Source: Streptomyces sp. DH24 (GTDB lineage: Bacteria > Actinomycetota > Actinomycetes > Streptomycetales > Streptomycetaceae). From it: a stretch of 64,000 nt of DNA. The position numbers and the translations under genes were made by a program. Of this stretch, positions 7,952 to 17,154 are shown in pieces. The stretch lies in assembly GCF_029813775.1 (NCBI RefSeq), contig NZ_JARVKW010000003.1, positions 186,001 through 250,000 on the forward strand. The letters are read 5' to 3'. Each line of letters opens with the position of its first letter. Positions within the stretch are counted from its first letter, which is position 1. The notes below the pieces were generated by a model. It saw nothing but the letters and a program-made list of their open reading frames with translations. It was not told the DNA's origin and made no database searches.

Positions 7952-9148
7952 ATGGACCTGCTGAACACGCTGGTGGACAAGGGGCTTCGGCGCGAGCTGC
8001 CGACCCGCGAGGAGGCCCTGGCCGTTCTCGCCACGACCGACGACGACCTGCTGGATGTGGTGGCCGCGGCCGGAAAGGTACGCCGGCACTGGTTCGGCCG
8101 ACGAGTGAAACTCAACTATCTCGTCAACCTCAAGTCCGGTCTGTGCCCGGAGGACTGCTCCTACTGTTCGCAGCGACTCGGCTCGAAGGCCGACATCCTG
8201 AAGTACACCTGGCTCAAGCCCGACGAGGCCTCGCAGGCCGCGGCGGCCGGGGTGGCCGGCGGTGCCAAGCGGGTCTGCCTGGTGGCCAGCGGCCGGGGTC
8301 CGACGGACCGTGACGTGGACCGGGTCTCCGAGACCATCAAGACGATCAAGGAGCAGAACGAGGGCGTCGAGGTGTGCGCCTGCCTCGGTCTGCTCTCCGA
8401 CGGACAGGCGGACCGGCTGCGCGACGCGGGCGCCGACGCCTACAACCACAACCTCAACACCTCCGAGTCCACCTACGGCGAGATCACCAGCACGCACACC
8501 TACGCCGACCGGGTCGACACCGTGCGGAAGGCGCACGCGGCCGGGCTGTCCGCCTGCTCCGGCCTCATCGCGGGCATGGGCGAGAGCGACGAGGACCTCG
8601 TCGACGTGGTGTTCTCGCTGCGCGACCTGGACCCGGACTCGGTGCCGGTCAACTTCCTCATCCCGTTCGAGGGCACGCCGCTCGCCAAGGAGTGGAACCT
8701 CACCCCGCAGCGCTGCCTCAGGATCCTGGCGATGGTGCGGTTCGTGTGCCCGGACGTCGAGGTGCGCATCGCGGGCGGGCGCGAGGTCCATCTGCGGTCG
8801 ATGCAGCCGCTCGCGCTGCACCTGGCCAACTCGATCTTCCTCGGCGACTACCTGACCAGCGAGGGCCAGGCCGGCAAGGCCGACCTCGACATGATCGCGG
8901 ACGCCGGGTTCGAGGTGGAGGGCGCCGGCGAGGTGACGCTGCCGCGGCACCGCGCGGGCGGCTGCCACGAGGGCGGCGAGGCCGACGCGGCCGGATGCCA
9001 CGACAGCGGCGCGGGCGGCTGCCACGAGGGCGGCGGTGTCTGCGGTTCCGCCCCCGCGCCCGCCGCCGCCACGGCCGAGGAGCCCCGTACCGATCTCGTC
9101 GCCGTGCGCCGCCGGGGCGCCGGGACCGACCTCGCGCCCAATGCCTGA
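7952..9148 (+). CDS. bioB: Biotin synthase BioB with a Cys/His-rich C-terminal tail
   Basis: A 398-residue radical SAM enzyme that inserts sulfur into dethiobiotin. The CxxxCxxC motif is C65-C69-C72 (CPEDCSYC), with [12 protein letters not shown] and the [2Fe-2S] region conserved. The core ends near residue 330. The last 65 or so residues are an extension with three GCH units (GGCHEGG, AGCHDSG, GGCHEGG) plus a further Cys, which looks metal-binding or like an iron-sulfur store. The stop overlaps the bioA start by 8 bases. Confidence 0.96.
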   Translation: MDLLNTLVDKGLRRELPTREEALAVLATTDDDLLDVVAAAGKVRRHWFGRRVKLNYLVNLKSGLCPEDCSYCSQRLGSKADILKYTWLKPDEASQAAAAGVAGGAKRVCLVASGRGPTDRDVDRVSETIKTIKEQNEGVEVCACLGLLSDGQADRLRDAGADAYNHNLNTSESTYGEITSTHTYADRVDTVRKAHAAGLSACSGLIAGMGESDEDLVDVVFSLRDLDPDSVPVNFLIPFEGTPLAKEWNLTPQRCLRILAMVRFVCPDVEVRIAGGREVHLRSMQPLALHLANSIFLGDYLTSEGQAGKADLDMIADAGFEVEGAGEVTLPRHRAGGCHEGGEADAAGCHDSGAGGCHEGGGVCGSAPAPAAATAEEPRTDLVAVRRRGAGTDLAPNA

Positions 9149-10421
9149 CCTGGACGTGCCCGAGCTGCTCGACCTCGACCGGCGGCACGTGTGGCACCCG
9201 TACGGCCCGATGCCCGGGCGGCAGGAGCCGCTCGTGGTGGAGTCGGCCAGCGGGGTGCGGCTGCGTCTCGCCGACGGCTCCGGGGAACTGGTCGACGGCA
9301 TGTCGTCGTGGTGGTCGGCCATTCACGGCTACAACCACCCGGTGCTGAACGAGGCCGCGCGCGAGCAGCTGGGGCGGATGAGTCATGTGATGTTCGGCGG
9401 GCTCACCCACGAGCCCGCCGTACGGCTCGCGAAGCTCCTTGTCGACATGTCGCCCGACGGTCTGGAGCATGTGTTCCTGGCCGACTCCGGGTCGGTGTCG
9501 GTCGAGGTCGCGGTCAAGATGTGCCTGCAGTACTGGCGTTCGCTGGGCCGCCCCGCCAAGCGGCGGCTGCTGACCTGGCGCGGCGGCTACCACGGGGACA
9601 CCTGGCAGCCGATGTCGGTCTGCGACCCCGAGGGCGGCATGCACGACCTGTGGTCCGGGGTCCTGCCCCGCCAGGTGTTCGCCGGTCCCCCGCCCGCCGG
9701 GTACGAGGAGTCGTACGCGGACGAGCTGCGGTCGCTGATCGAGCGGCACGCCGACGAGCTGGCCGCGGTGATCGTGGAGCCGGTGGTGCAGGGCGCGGGC
9801 GGGATGCGGTTCCACTCCCCCGCGTATCTGCGGGTGCTGCGCGAGGCGTGCGACGCGCACGACGTACTGCTGGTCTTCGACGAGATCGCGACCGGGTTCG
9901 GCCGCACGGGCGCGCTGTTCGCGGCGGAGCACGCCGCGGTGACGCCGGACGTGATGTGCGTCGGCAAGGCGCTGACCGGCGGCTATCTGACCATGGCGGC
10001 GACGCTGTGCACGTCGCGGGTGGCCGACGGGATCTCGCGCGGCGAGGTTCCGGTGCTCGCCCACGGTCCCACCTTCATGGGCAATCCCCTCGCCGCCGCC
10101 GTGGCCTGCGCCTCGGTCGAGCTGCTGCTCGGGCAGGACTGGCGGGCCGAGGTGAAGCGGATCGAGGCAGGGCTGCGCGAAGGGCTGGCCCCGGCGGCGG
10201 AACTACCGGGCGTCAAGGACGTGCGGGTCCTCGGCGCGATCGGCGTCGTCCAGCTGGACCACGCCGTCGACATGCGGGCGGCCACGGAGGCGGCGGTGCG
10301 CGAGGGCGTGTGGTTGCGGCCGTTCCGCGACCTGGTGTACACGATGCCCCCGTATGTCACGGGCGACGCGGACGTGGCACGAATCGCCCGCGCGGTGTGC
10401 GCGGCGGCACGGGAGGGATGA
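9141..10421 (+). CDS. bioA: Adenosylmethionine-8-amino-7-oxononanoate aminotransferase BioA
   Basis: A 426-residue class III aminotransferase converting KAPA to DAPA with SAM as amino donor. It has HVWHPYGPM near the N-terminus, the substrate-site [22 protein letters not shown], and the PLP lysine in VGKALTGGY. The start at 9141 lies inside the end of bioB (ATGCCTGA), giving translational coupling; longer in-frame starts upstream are only the shadow of bioB. bioD begins one base after its stop. Confidence 0.95.
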   Translation: MPDLDVPELLDLDRRHVWHPYGPMPGRQEPLVVESASGVRLRLADGSGELVDGMSSWWSAIHGYNHPVLNEAAREQLGRMSHVMFGGLTHEPAVRLAKLLVDMSPDGLEHVFLADSGSVSVEVAVKMCLQYWRSLGRPAKRRLLTWRGGYHGDTWQPMSVCDPEGGMHDLWSGVLPRQVFAGPPPAGYEESYADELRSLIERHADELAAVIVEPVVQGAGGMRFHSPAYLRVLREACDAHDVLLVFDEIATGFGRTGALFAAEHAAVTPDVMCVGKALTGGYLTMAATLCTSRVADGISRGEVPVLAHGPTFMGNPLAAAVACASVELLLGQDWRAEVKRIEAGLREGLAPAAELPGVKDVRVLGAIGVVQLDHAVDMRAATEAAVREGVWLRPFRDLVYTMPPYVTGDADVARIARAVCAAAREG

Positions 10422-10422
10422 G

Positions 10423-11148
10423 ATGCCGGTACTGGTGATCACGGGGACGGGCACGGAGGTCGGCAAGACGGTCGCGACGGCCGCCGTCGCGGCGGCGGCG
10501 CTCGCGGCGGGCCGGTCGGTGGCCGTGCTCAAGGCCGCGCAGACGGGCGTACGGGAGGACGAGCGCGGGGACGCCGCGGAGGTGGCGCGGCTCGCGGGCG
10601 ACGTCACGACGGCCGAAGTCGCGCGCTACCCCGATCCGTTGGCGCCGGCGACGGCGGCGCGGCGGGCCGGGCGGGCGCCCGTGCATCCGCGGGACGTCGC
10701 CGAGGCCGCGGCCAAGCTGGCCACCGAGCACGAGCTGGTGCTGGTGGAGGGGGCGGGCGGGCTGCTGGTGCGGTTCGACGCGGCGGGCGGGACGCTCGCG
10801 GACGTGGCGCGGCTGTTGTCGGCGCCGGTCCTGGTCGTGGCCGGCGCCGGGCTCGGCACGCTGAACACGACGGAGCTGACGGCGCGTGAGCTGCGGGCGC
10901 GTCAGCTGGAGCTGCTGGGTGTGGTGATCGGCAGCTGGCCGGCCGCTCCGGACCTCGCGTGCCGCTGCAACCTCGCGGACCTCCCGGATACGGCGGGCGC
11001 GCCCCTGCTGGGCGCCCTGCCGGAGAACGCGGCGGCCCTCTCCCCGGCGACGTTCCGGGCCACGGCCCCGGACTGGCTGGCGCCCCGGCTGTACGGGACG
11101 TGGGACGCGGAGGCGTTCCGGGTACGGGAGGCCCCGGGGAGGACGTGA
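10423..11148 (+). CDS. bioD: Dethiobiotin synthetase BioD
   Basis: A 241-residue P-loop enzyme that carboxylates and closes DAPA to dethiobiotin using ATP and CO2. The N-terminus MPVLVITGTGTEVGKT contains the Walker A motif, followed by KAAQTG, and VEGAGGLLVRF is the family signature near residue 108. It is the last gene of bioBAD, one base after bioA. The C-terminus is slightly longer than in E. coli BioD and ends among the tandem-repeat DNA. Confidence 0.94.
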   Translation: MPVLVITGTGTEVGKTVATAAVAAAALAAGRSVAVLKAAQTGVREDERGDAAEVARLAGDVTTAEVARYPDPLAPATAARRAGRAPVHPRDVAEAAAKLATEHELVLVEGAGGLLVRFDAAGGTLADVARLLSAPVLVVAGAGLGTLNTTELTARELRARQLELLGVVIGSWPAAPDLACRCNLADLPDTAGAPLLGALPENAAALSPATFRATAPDWLAPRLYGTWDAEAFRVREAPGRT

Positions 11149-11290
11149 CGCGGGTGGCGCTCGGGGGGTGCGGAGGCGGAAGCGGCGGCTTCGCTGTTCG
11201 GACGCCTGGAGCGCCACCGACGCGGGGGCGGCCCGAGGCGCCACCGACCGTGCAAGGGTCGGTGCCCGTAGCGCCGGCGGCGTTGGGGCG

Positions 11291-11452
11291 CCGGAAGCAG
11301 CCCGTCGGCGTTGCGGGCCGGAAGCAGCCCGTCGGCGTGGGGCACCGAAAGCAGTCCCTCGGCGTTGCGGGCCGGAAGCAGTCCCTCGGCGTTGCGGGCC
11401 GGAAGCAGCCCTTCGGCGTTGGGCGCCGGAAGCACCCGTCGTTCGGATGCTG
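11291..11452. repeat. 27-bp tandem repeat, six copies
   Basis: Copies begin at 11291, 11318, 11345, 11372, 11399 and 11426. The unit starts CCGGAAGCAG and has C/T variation in the middle. Because 27 is a multiple of three, long open frames run through it on both strands (a 9-residue LLPARNAEG repeat on the minus strand), but none has a ribosome-binding site or family. The rest of the 450-bp gap between bioD and the methyltransferase gene holds nothing else I can support. Confidence 0.9.
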
Positions 11453-11599
11453 ACGCGGCCCCGCCGTACAGCCGCCCTCGGGGCCGGCGCCGCGTCCCAC
11501 GCCCCGTGAGCCCGGTGCGCACCGGTGGGGGTGGCTCGGCCGGGTTCGGGGGGGACAATCGCTCCGAGGCCAGTCGCCAGTGCTGCTAGGGAGGTCCCC

Positions 11600-12286
11600 A
11601 TGGCGTTGCGGTCAGGCGGTTCCGGCAGGGGGGCGCGCGATGCCGTCCATCATCCGCTGTTCGCCCGGTACTACGCGCGGGTCAGCGTCACCGCCGAGGC
11701 CCGGATGGGGATGGCCGGGGTGCGGCGCAGGCTGCTCGCCGGGCTCTCCGGCCGGGTGATCGAGATCGGCGCGGGCAACGGCCTGAACTTCGCGCACTAT
11801 CCGGGCACCGTCTCCGAGGTCGTCGCCATCGAACCGGATCGCGTGCTGCGGCAGTTGGCGGTCGAGGCGGCCCTGCGTGCCGAGGTGCCCGTCGACGTGG
11901 CGCCGGGCGCGGCGGAGGCGCTGCCCGTCAAGAGCGAGGCGTTCGACGCGGCGGTCGTCTCGCTGGTGCTGTGCAGTGTGCGCGACGTGCCGCGTGCCCT
12001 CGCGGAGGTGCGGCGGGTGCTGCGTCCGGGTGGTGTCGTGCGGTTCTTCGAGCACGGCGCGGGCGGCGGCCGGGCGATGACGTTCACGCAGCGCGCGCTG
12101 GACCGGACGCTGTGGCCCCGGCTGAACGGCGGCTGCCATCTCTCCCGGGACCCGGTGGGGGCGCTGCGGGAGGCCGGGTTCGAGCTGGGCCCCTACCGGC
12201 GGACGATGATGCCGGAGAAGGGCCCGACACTGCCCACGTCGTACTGCGTGCTGGGCACGGCCCGGCGTCCGGGGCCCGACGAGTAG
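11600..12286 (+). CDS. Class I SAM-dependent methyltransferase
   Basis: A 228-residue protein with the SAM-binding motif VIEIGAGNGLNF near residue 55, an acidic loop VAIEPD and the post-motif FDAAVVSLVLCSV, followed by LRPGGVVRFFEH. This is the UbiE/Methyltransf_11 fold. The start at 11600 follows GGGAGG; an upstream in-frame ATG at 11525 has no site and lies in low-complexity DNA. The substrate is unknown. It runs toward the Fic-like gene, separated from it only by a pentamer array. Confidence 0.87.
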   Translation: MALRSGGSGRGARDAVHHPLFARYYARVSVTAEARMGMAGVRRRLLAGLSGRVIEIGAGNGLNFAHYPGTVSEVVAIEPDRVLRQLAVEAALRAEVPVDVAPGAAEALPVKSEAFDAAVVSLVLCSVRDVPRALAEVRRVLRPGGVVRFFEHGAGGGRAMTFTQRALDRTLWPRLNGGCHLSRDPVGALREAGFELGPYRRTMMPEKGPTLPTSYCVLGTARRPGPDE

Positions 12287-12297
12287 GCGCGCGGACC

Positions 12298-12392
12298 GGT
12301 CAGGTCAGGTCAGGTCCGGCCAGGTCGGGTCAGGTCAGGTCCGGCCAGGTCGGGTCAGGTCAGGTCAGGTCAGGTCAGGTCAGGTCAGGTCA
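12298..12392. repeat. GGTCA pentanucleotide array, 19 units
   Basis: Nineteen contiguous 5-bp units. The last eight are exact GGTCA; earlier ones show a higher-order 25-bp pattern (GGTCA GGTCA GGTCC GGCCA GGTCG) repeated twice. The final unit supplies the TGA stop codon of the minus-strand toxin gene. It fills the space between two converging genes and is likely to vary in length between strains. Confidence 0.92.
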
Positions 12393-12797
12393 CAGGCTCC
12401 ACTGGCGCAGTTCCTCGGCGATGTCCTGGACGGACGCCTCGCCGCTCTTGACCAGCCGGGCCAGCTCCCGCACCTGCACGGGCGAGGTGACGACCTTCGC
12501 GCCGCCGGCGACGAGGTAGGCGTAGGCGACGGCGGAGGCGAACAGCGCGTTGGAACGCTCCAGCGCGGGGACGTGCATCAGCAGTTGGAGCAGCGCGGCG
12601 GCACGCGCGTGCGGGGTGTCGTAGACGGGGACGTCGAATATCTCGGCCTCGTGGCGTGCGACGGCGGCGACGAGGGCTCCCCAGTCGGTGATCTGCGGGT
12701 CCCCCGGTGTCTTCTGTTCGGCGAGCATCAGCAGCCAGGCGAGGTCGATTCTCAGATTGCTCAACGGTTCAGTGGCGACCTTCGCGCGTGCCTTCAC
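12390..12797 (-). CDS. Fic/Doc-like toxin homologue lacking the catalytic motif
   Basis: About 135 residues from the GTG at 12797; a TTG at 12764, 4 bases after the antitoxin stop, is an alternative start. The pattern DWGALVAAVARHEAEIF and later ALERSNALFASAVAYAYLV follows the layout of Doc-type Fic proteins. The active-site motif HxFx(D/E)GNxR is replaced by VPALERSNAL, so AMPylation or phosphorylation activity is doubtful. It overlaps the antitoxin gene, as expected for a toxin-antitoxin operon. Similar Streptomyces proteins are annotated as Fic-family toxins, from memory. Confidence 0.7.
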   Translation of the reverse strand: MKARAKVATEPLSNLRIDLAWLLMLAEQKTPGDPQITDWGALVAAVARHEAEIFDVPVYDTPHARAAALLQLLMHVPALERSNALFASAVAYAYLVAGGAKVVTSPVQVRELARLVKSGEASVQDIAEELRQWSL

Positions 12798-13008
12798 GGT
12801 CCGGGCCGAACTCCTCGGCGAACACGGACTCGTACTGCTTCATGAAGTCGGCGGCGGCCTCCACGAAGGTGTGGCCGACCTCGCCGGTGTCCTGTCTGAC
12901 CAGCTCCTCGATGTAGCGGTTGACGCTCATCCCGCGGGCCAGGGCGCGTTCGCGGGCGGCGCGGGCGGTGCCCTCGTCCACTCGTACGTTCAGCTGGGTC
13001 TTCGCCAT
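12769..13008 (-). CDS. Ribbon-helix-helix antitoxin
   Basis: A 79-residue protein. The N-terminal KTQLNVRVDEGTARAARERA and MSVNRYIEELV form a ribbon-helix-helix DNA-binding fold, followed by an acidic tail that would bind the toxin. It precedes and overlaps the Fic-like gene. A perfect 7-bp inverted repeat lies 9 bases upstream of the start, consistent with autorepression. Confidence 0.82.
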   Translation of the reverse strand: MAKTQLNVRVDEGTARAARERALARGMSVNRYIEELVRQDTGEVGHTFVEAAADFMKQYESVFAEEFGPDREGTREGRH

Positions 13009-13016
13009 ACCTCGAA

Positions 13017-13036
13017 GCTAGCGCCAAATCGCTAGC
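13017..13036. promoter_or_regulatory. Operator-like inverted repeat upstream of the antitoxin
   Basis: GCTAGCG-CCAAAT-CGCTAGC: perfect 7-bp arms with a 6-bp spacer, immediately upstream of the antitoxin start at 13008. Ribbon-helix-helix antitoxins usually bind such short palindromes over their own promoter. Each arm also contains the self-complementary hexamer GCTAGC. Confidence 0.65.
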
Positions 13037-13164
13037 ACGGGCAAGGGCTCCCGGCGCCCGCGTGCCCCGCGGACGATTATCAGCCGTGTCTTGGGTCACA
13101 CTGGGCTCGGGGCCCCGGCACGGCGCCGGTCGCCCGGGCACGAGGAGCCACCGAGGAGGCAGCC

Positions 13165-13989
13165 TTGTCCACACCCGCCGCACAGCACGCGCCCGGCCGC
13201 GCGTCGCCCGACGGGACCGCCGCCCGCGCCCGCGGCCTGACCAAGGCGTACGGCTCGGGCGAGACGACGGTGCTCGCCCTGGACGCGGTCGACGTGGACA
13301 TCACGCGCGGCCGGTTCACCGCCGTGATGGGTCCGTCGGGCTCCGGGAAGTCCACGCTGATGCACTGTCTGGCGGGGCTCGACACGGTCTCGGCCGGTCA
13401 GGTGTGGCTCGGCGACACGGAGATCACCGGTCTGAAGGAGCGGGAGCTGACGCGGCTGCGCCGGGACCGGATCGGCTTCATGTTCCAGTCGTTCAACCTC
13501 ATTCCGACGCTGAACGCGCTGGAGAACATCACGCTGCCCATGGACATCGCGGGCCGGAAGCCCGACGAGAAGTGGCTCGACCAGGTCATCGACACGCTCG
13601 GGCTGCGCGACCGGCTGCGGCACCGGCCCGCCCAGCTGTCCGGCGGTCAGCAGCAGCGTGTGGCCTGCGCGCGGGCGCTGGCCTCCCGGCCCGAGCTGAT
13701 CTTCGCGGACGAGCCGACCGGCAACCTCGACTCGCGGGCCGGCCTTGAGGTGCTCGGTTTCCTGCGGAACGCCGTCGACGATCTCGGCCAGACGGTCGTG
13801 ATGGTCACCCACGACCCCGGGGCCGCCGCCCACTCCGACCTGGTGCTCTTCCTGGGGGACGGCCGGATCGTGGACGAGATGGCCCGGCCGACGGCGGAGG
13901 CCGTGCTGGAGCGGATGAAGCGGTTCGACGTGGTCCGCGGCCGGGTCGAGGGCGGTGGTCCGGCCGACGCCGTCTCCCGGGGGGACTGA
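13165..13989 (+). CDS. ABC transporter ATP-binding protein, MacB/LolD type
   Basis: A 274-residue ATPase with Walker A GPSGSGKST, the Q-loop MFQSFNLIPTLNALEN, signature LSGGQQQRV, Walker B LIFADEPTGNLDS and H-loop VTHD. The TTG at 13165 follows GAGGAGG, a strong reason for this start. A C-terminal tail of about 40 residues follows the nucleotide-binding domain. It lies 4 bases before the FtsX-type permease gene, so the two form a mechanotransmission-type exporter. Confidence 0.94.
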   Translation: MSTPAAQHAPGRASPDGTAARARGLTKAYGSGETTVLALDAVDVDITRGRFTAVMGPSGSGKSTLMHCLAGLDTVSAGQVWLGDTEITGLKERELTRLRRDRIGFMFQSFNLIPTLNALENITLPMDIAGRKPDEKWLDQVIDTLGLRDRLRHRPAQLSGGQQQRVACARALASRPELIFADEPTGNLDSRAGLEVLGFLRNAVDDLGQTVVMVTHDPGAAAHSDLVLFLGDGRIVDEMARPTAEAVLERMKRFDVVRGRVEGGGPADAVSRGD

Positions 13990-13993
13990 CGAC

Positions 13994-16561
13994 GTGCTGA
14001 AGGCGACGCTCCGGAGTTTCCTCGCGCACAAGGGGCGGCTGCTGCTGTCCGCGCTGGCCGTCGTGCTGTCCGTGGCGTTCGTCGCGGGCAGCCTGATCTT
14101 CTCCGACACCGTCACGCGTACCTTCGACCGGCTGTTCGCGTCCACGTCCGCCGACGTGACGGTGGAGCCGAAGGAAGGGCTGAAGGCCTCCCGGTCGGCC
14201 GGCGCCGTACAGACCCTGCCCGCCTCGCTCGCCGGACGGATCGCCCGGGTCGACGGGGCCGGGGCGACCCATCTGGACGTGGACGTCGAGTACGTGACGG
14301 TCGTCGACGAGCGCAACGATCCGGTGGGGTCGACCACCGGCGCCCCCACCATCGCCACGAACTGGTACGTCACCGACCGCAGCCCGGTCGCACTGACCTC
14401 GGGCCGTGCCCCGCGCGGCGACGGCGAGGCCCTGCTCGACGCCGACACCGCCGCGAAGAAGCACCTGGAGATCGGCGACCCCCTGACCGTGCTGGCCCCA
14501 CCGGGGTCCTTCAGGGTGCGGATCGTCGGCATCGCCACGTTCACCACCACGAACCCCGGCGCCTCCCTCGTCTTCCTCGACCGGCGGACCGCGCAGACCC
14601 GGCTGCTCGGGTCCGCCGACCGGGCCACGGGCGTCTCCGTGGACGCGGCCCCCGGCGTGAGCGACGCCGAACTCGCGCGCCGGATCACGGCGGAGCTGGG
14701 CGCGGGCCGCTACGAGGTGCGCACCGCGGACGAACAGGCCGAGTCGGCCACGGACGAGCTCGGCACGTTCCTCGACGTGATCAAGTACGTGATGGTGGGC
14801 TTCGCCGGGATCGCCGTGCTGGTCGGCGTCTTCCTGATCGTCAACACGTTCTCGATGCTGATCGCCCAGCGGACCCGGGAGCTGGGGCTGCTCAGGGCGC
14901 TCGGCGCCGACCGGCGGCAGGTGCGGCGGTCGGTGCTCACCGAGGCTGTGCTGCTGGGCCTGGTCGGCTCCACGCTGGGCCTGGCGGCCGGCATCGGGCT
15001 CGCGGCGGGGCTGATCCGGCTGATGAGTGCGTTCGGCATGAACCTGAAGACCACGGAGATGGTCGTCGGCTGGGTCACCCCGGTGACGGCGTACGTCGTC
15101 GGGGTCGGTGTGACCTTCGTGGCGGCGTACCTTCCGGCGCGGCGGGCGGCCGGGGTGTCGCCGATGGCGGCGCTGGCGGACGCCGAGGTCGCCGGGGTGG
15201 GCCGGCCGCTCAGGGCGCGCGCGGTGGTGGGCGGCGTCGTCGGGGTGCTCGGCGCGGTGGCTCTCGTGGGCTGCGTGGCGGCGACGCGGACGGCTTCGGC
15301 GGCCTGGCTGCTGGGGCTCGGTGTCGTCCTCACGCTGGTCGCGACCGTGATCGCGGGGCCGTTGCTGGTGCGGCCGGTGATCCGCGTGCTGGGCGGTGCC
15401 TTCCCGGCCGTGTTCGGGCCGGTGGGCCGGATGAGCCAGCGCAACGCGCTGCGCAACCCGCGCCGCACGGGCGCCACGGCGGCGGCCCTGATGGTGGGTC
15501 TGGCGCTGGTCGGCGGGATGTCGGTGGCGAGTGCCTCGATGTCGGAGTCCTTCGACCAGCAGATCGACAAGACGCTGGGCGCCGACTTCGTCGTCCAGAA
15601 CAGCAACTTCAGGCCGTTCTCGCCGGAGATCACCGCCGAGGTCCGCGCCACGGAGGGCGTCGGCCAGGTCGTCAGACAGCGCTTCGCGCCGCTGGCGGTA
15701 CGGCTGCCGGACGGCGAGCGGATCGAGACCACCGCCGCGGGCTACGACGACGGTGTCGACGACGTGGCCCACGTGGCGTACGCGAGCGGGGACACGGCGG
15801 CGGCGCTGGCGGACGGGGCGCTCGCCATGGACGTCGGCTTCGCGCGGGAGCACGGCGTGCGGGTGGGCAGCGTGCTACCGGTCGAGTTCCCGGCAGGGCG
15901 GCGCACCGAGCTGACCGTGCGGGCCCTCACCGACCAGGACGCCGCCGAGGGCTTCGGCGTGCGGGGCGGGCTGTTCTTCGGCATCGCGACCGCCGAGACG
16001 TACGTGCCGGGCGGGCAGGAGGCGGCGCTGTACGTCAACGCGGCCCCCGGCACCGGCGCGGACGCGCTGCGCGACCGGCTGGAGCGGACGCTCGCCCCGT
16101 ATCCGCAGGTGCAGGTCCGGGACCAGGCCGACTACAAGGAGCTGGTGCACGACCAGATCTCCGTCCTGCTGTACCTCGTGTACGCGCTGCTCGGGCTGGC
16201 GATCGGCATCGCGGTGCTCGGCGTGGTGAACACCCTGGCGCTGTCGGTGGTGGAGCGCACCCGCGAGATCGGGCTGCTGCGGGCCATCGGGCTGGCCCGG
16301 CGTCAGTTGCGCCGGATGATCCGCCTGGAGTCGGTGGTGATCGCGGTGTTCGGCGCGGTCCTGGGGCTCGGTCTGGGTCTGGTGTGGGGCGTGTGCACAC
16401 AGCAGGTGCTGGCGCTGCAGGGCATGCGGGCGCTGGCGATCCCCTGGGGCACGATCGTGGCGGTCGTGATCGGCTCGGCGGTGGTGGGCGTCGTGGCGGC
16501 GCTGCTGCCCGCGCTGCGGGCCTCCCGCATGAACGTGCTGGCGGCCATCGCGCACGAGTGA
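13994..16561 (+). CDS. FtsX-like ABC transporter permease
   Basis: An 855-residue membrane protein with two FtsX domains. It has an N-terminal helix (residues about 15-35), a large extracellular domain, three helices around residues 260-410 containing RTRELGLLRALGADRRQ, a short linker, and a second half with a repeat of the scheme ending ERTREIGLLRAIGLARRQ. The GTG start lies 4 bases after the ATPase. Such exporters move lipids, peptides or antibiotics outward; the substrate cannot be told. Confidence 0.93.
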   Translation: MLKATLRSFLAHKGRLLLSALAVVLSVAFVAGSLIFSDTVTRTFDRLFASTSADVTVEPKEGLKASRSAGAVQTLPASLAGRIARVDGAGATHLDVDVEYVTVVDERNDPVGSTTGAPTIATNWYVTDRSPVALTSGRAPRGDGEALLDADTAAKKHLEIGDPLTVLAPPGSFRVRIVGIATFTTTNPGASLVFLDRRTAQTRLLGSADRATGVSVDAAPGVSDAELARRITAELGAGRYEVRTADEQAESATDELGTFLDVIKYVMVGFAGIAVLVGVFLIVNTFSMLIAQRTRELGLLRALGADRRQVRRSVLTEAVLLGLVGSTLGLAAGIGLAAGLIRLMSAFGMNLKTTEMVVGWVTPVTAYVVGVGVTFVAAYLPARRAAGVSPMAALADAEVAGVGRPLRARAVVGGVVGVLGAVALVGCVAATRTASAAWLLGLGVVLTLVATVIAGPLLVRPVIRVLGGAFPAVFGPVGRMSQRNALRNPRRTGATAAALMVGLALVGGMSVASASMSESFDQQIDKTLGADFVVQNSNFRPFSPEITAEVRATEGVGQVVRQRFAPLAVRLPDGERIETTAAGYDDGVDDVAHVAYASGDTAAALADGALAMDVGFAREHGVRVGSVLPVEFPAGRRTELTVRALTDQDAAEGFGVRGGLFFGIATAETYVPGGQEAALYVNAAPGTGADALRDRLERTLAPYPQVQVRDQADYKELVHDQISVLLYLVYALLGLAIGIAVLGVVNTLALSVVERTREIGLLRAIGLARRQLRRMIRLESVVIAVFGAVLGLGLGLVWGVCTQQVLALQGMRALAIPWGTIVAVVIGSAVVGVVAALLPALRASRMNVLAAIAHE

Positions 16562-16728
16562 TCCACCCGCGACGGCCTCAGGTGACCGACTGCCAGGGGG
16601 ATCTCGCGCCGACCGTTTCGGAGCCGGGCGCGAGGCGTTCGCGCCGGTGACCGGGCGACCGCGGGTGCCTGGGCGTCCGGATGCCGGAATGCCCGGTCGC
16701 GGCGGGACGTGCGTGGTGTGATCGCCGC

Positions 16729-17154
16729 ATGACCGCACCGCGTATCCGGGCCGCCGGGCCCGAGGACCTCGACACCGTGCTGGCCTTCTGGAAGACGGCC
16801 GCCGAGGGCACGAGCATCAGCGACGACCGGGACGGCGTGGAACGCCTGGTCGCCCGCGACCCGCAGGCGCTGATCCTGGCGGAGCTCGACGGCGACCTGG
16901 TGGGCACGGTGATCGCCGGCTTCGACGGCTGGCGCTGCCATCTGTACCGGCTGGCGGTGCACCCCGGCCGCCGGCGGCAGGGCATCGCGTCGGCCCTGCT
17001 GGCCGCCGCCGAGGAACGCTTCGTTCGGCTCGGCGGTCGCCGCGCGGACGCGATGGTCCTCACCCGCAACGAGACCGCGCACCATGCCTGGCGGGCGGCC
17101 GGGTACACGCCCGAGGAGAAGTGGCGGCGCTGGGTGAAGCCCCTCACCGAGTAG
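16729..17154 (+). CDS. GNAT-family N-acetyltransferase
   Basis: A 141-residue single GNAT domain. The acetyl-CoA pyrophosphate-binding loop is RRRQGIASALL near residue 83, preceded by the beta-strand LYRLAVHPG. MTAPRIRAAGPEDLDTVL is the typical start, so I take the ATG at 16729 rather than the in-frame ATG at 16681. The acceptor is unknown, and nothing nearby points to one. It is followed by a hairpin at 17185-17205. Confidence 0.88.
   Translation: MTAPRIRAAGPEDLDTVLAFWKTAAEGTSISDDRDGVERLVARDPQALILAELDGDLVGTVIAGFDGWRCHLYRLAVHPGRRRQGIASALLAAAEERFVRLGGRRADAMVLTRNETAHHAWRAAGYTPEEKWRRWVKPLTE

Noticed and set aside
11291..11452. Possible CRISPR array
   Set aside because: The 27-bp units are directly joined with no spacers, and there are no cas genes nearby.
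10902..11558. Minus-strand frame with a 9-residue repeat
   Set aside because: It arises from the 27-bp array, has no ribosome-binding site and overlaps bioD antisense.
13805..15853. Long minus-strand frame opposite the FtsX permease
   Set aside because: Arg/Pro/His-rich composition typical of antisense frames; the plus strand has the real transporter.
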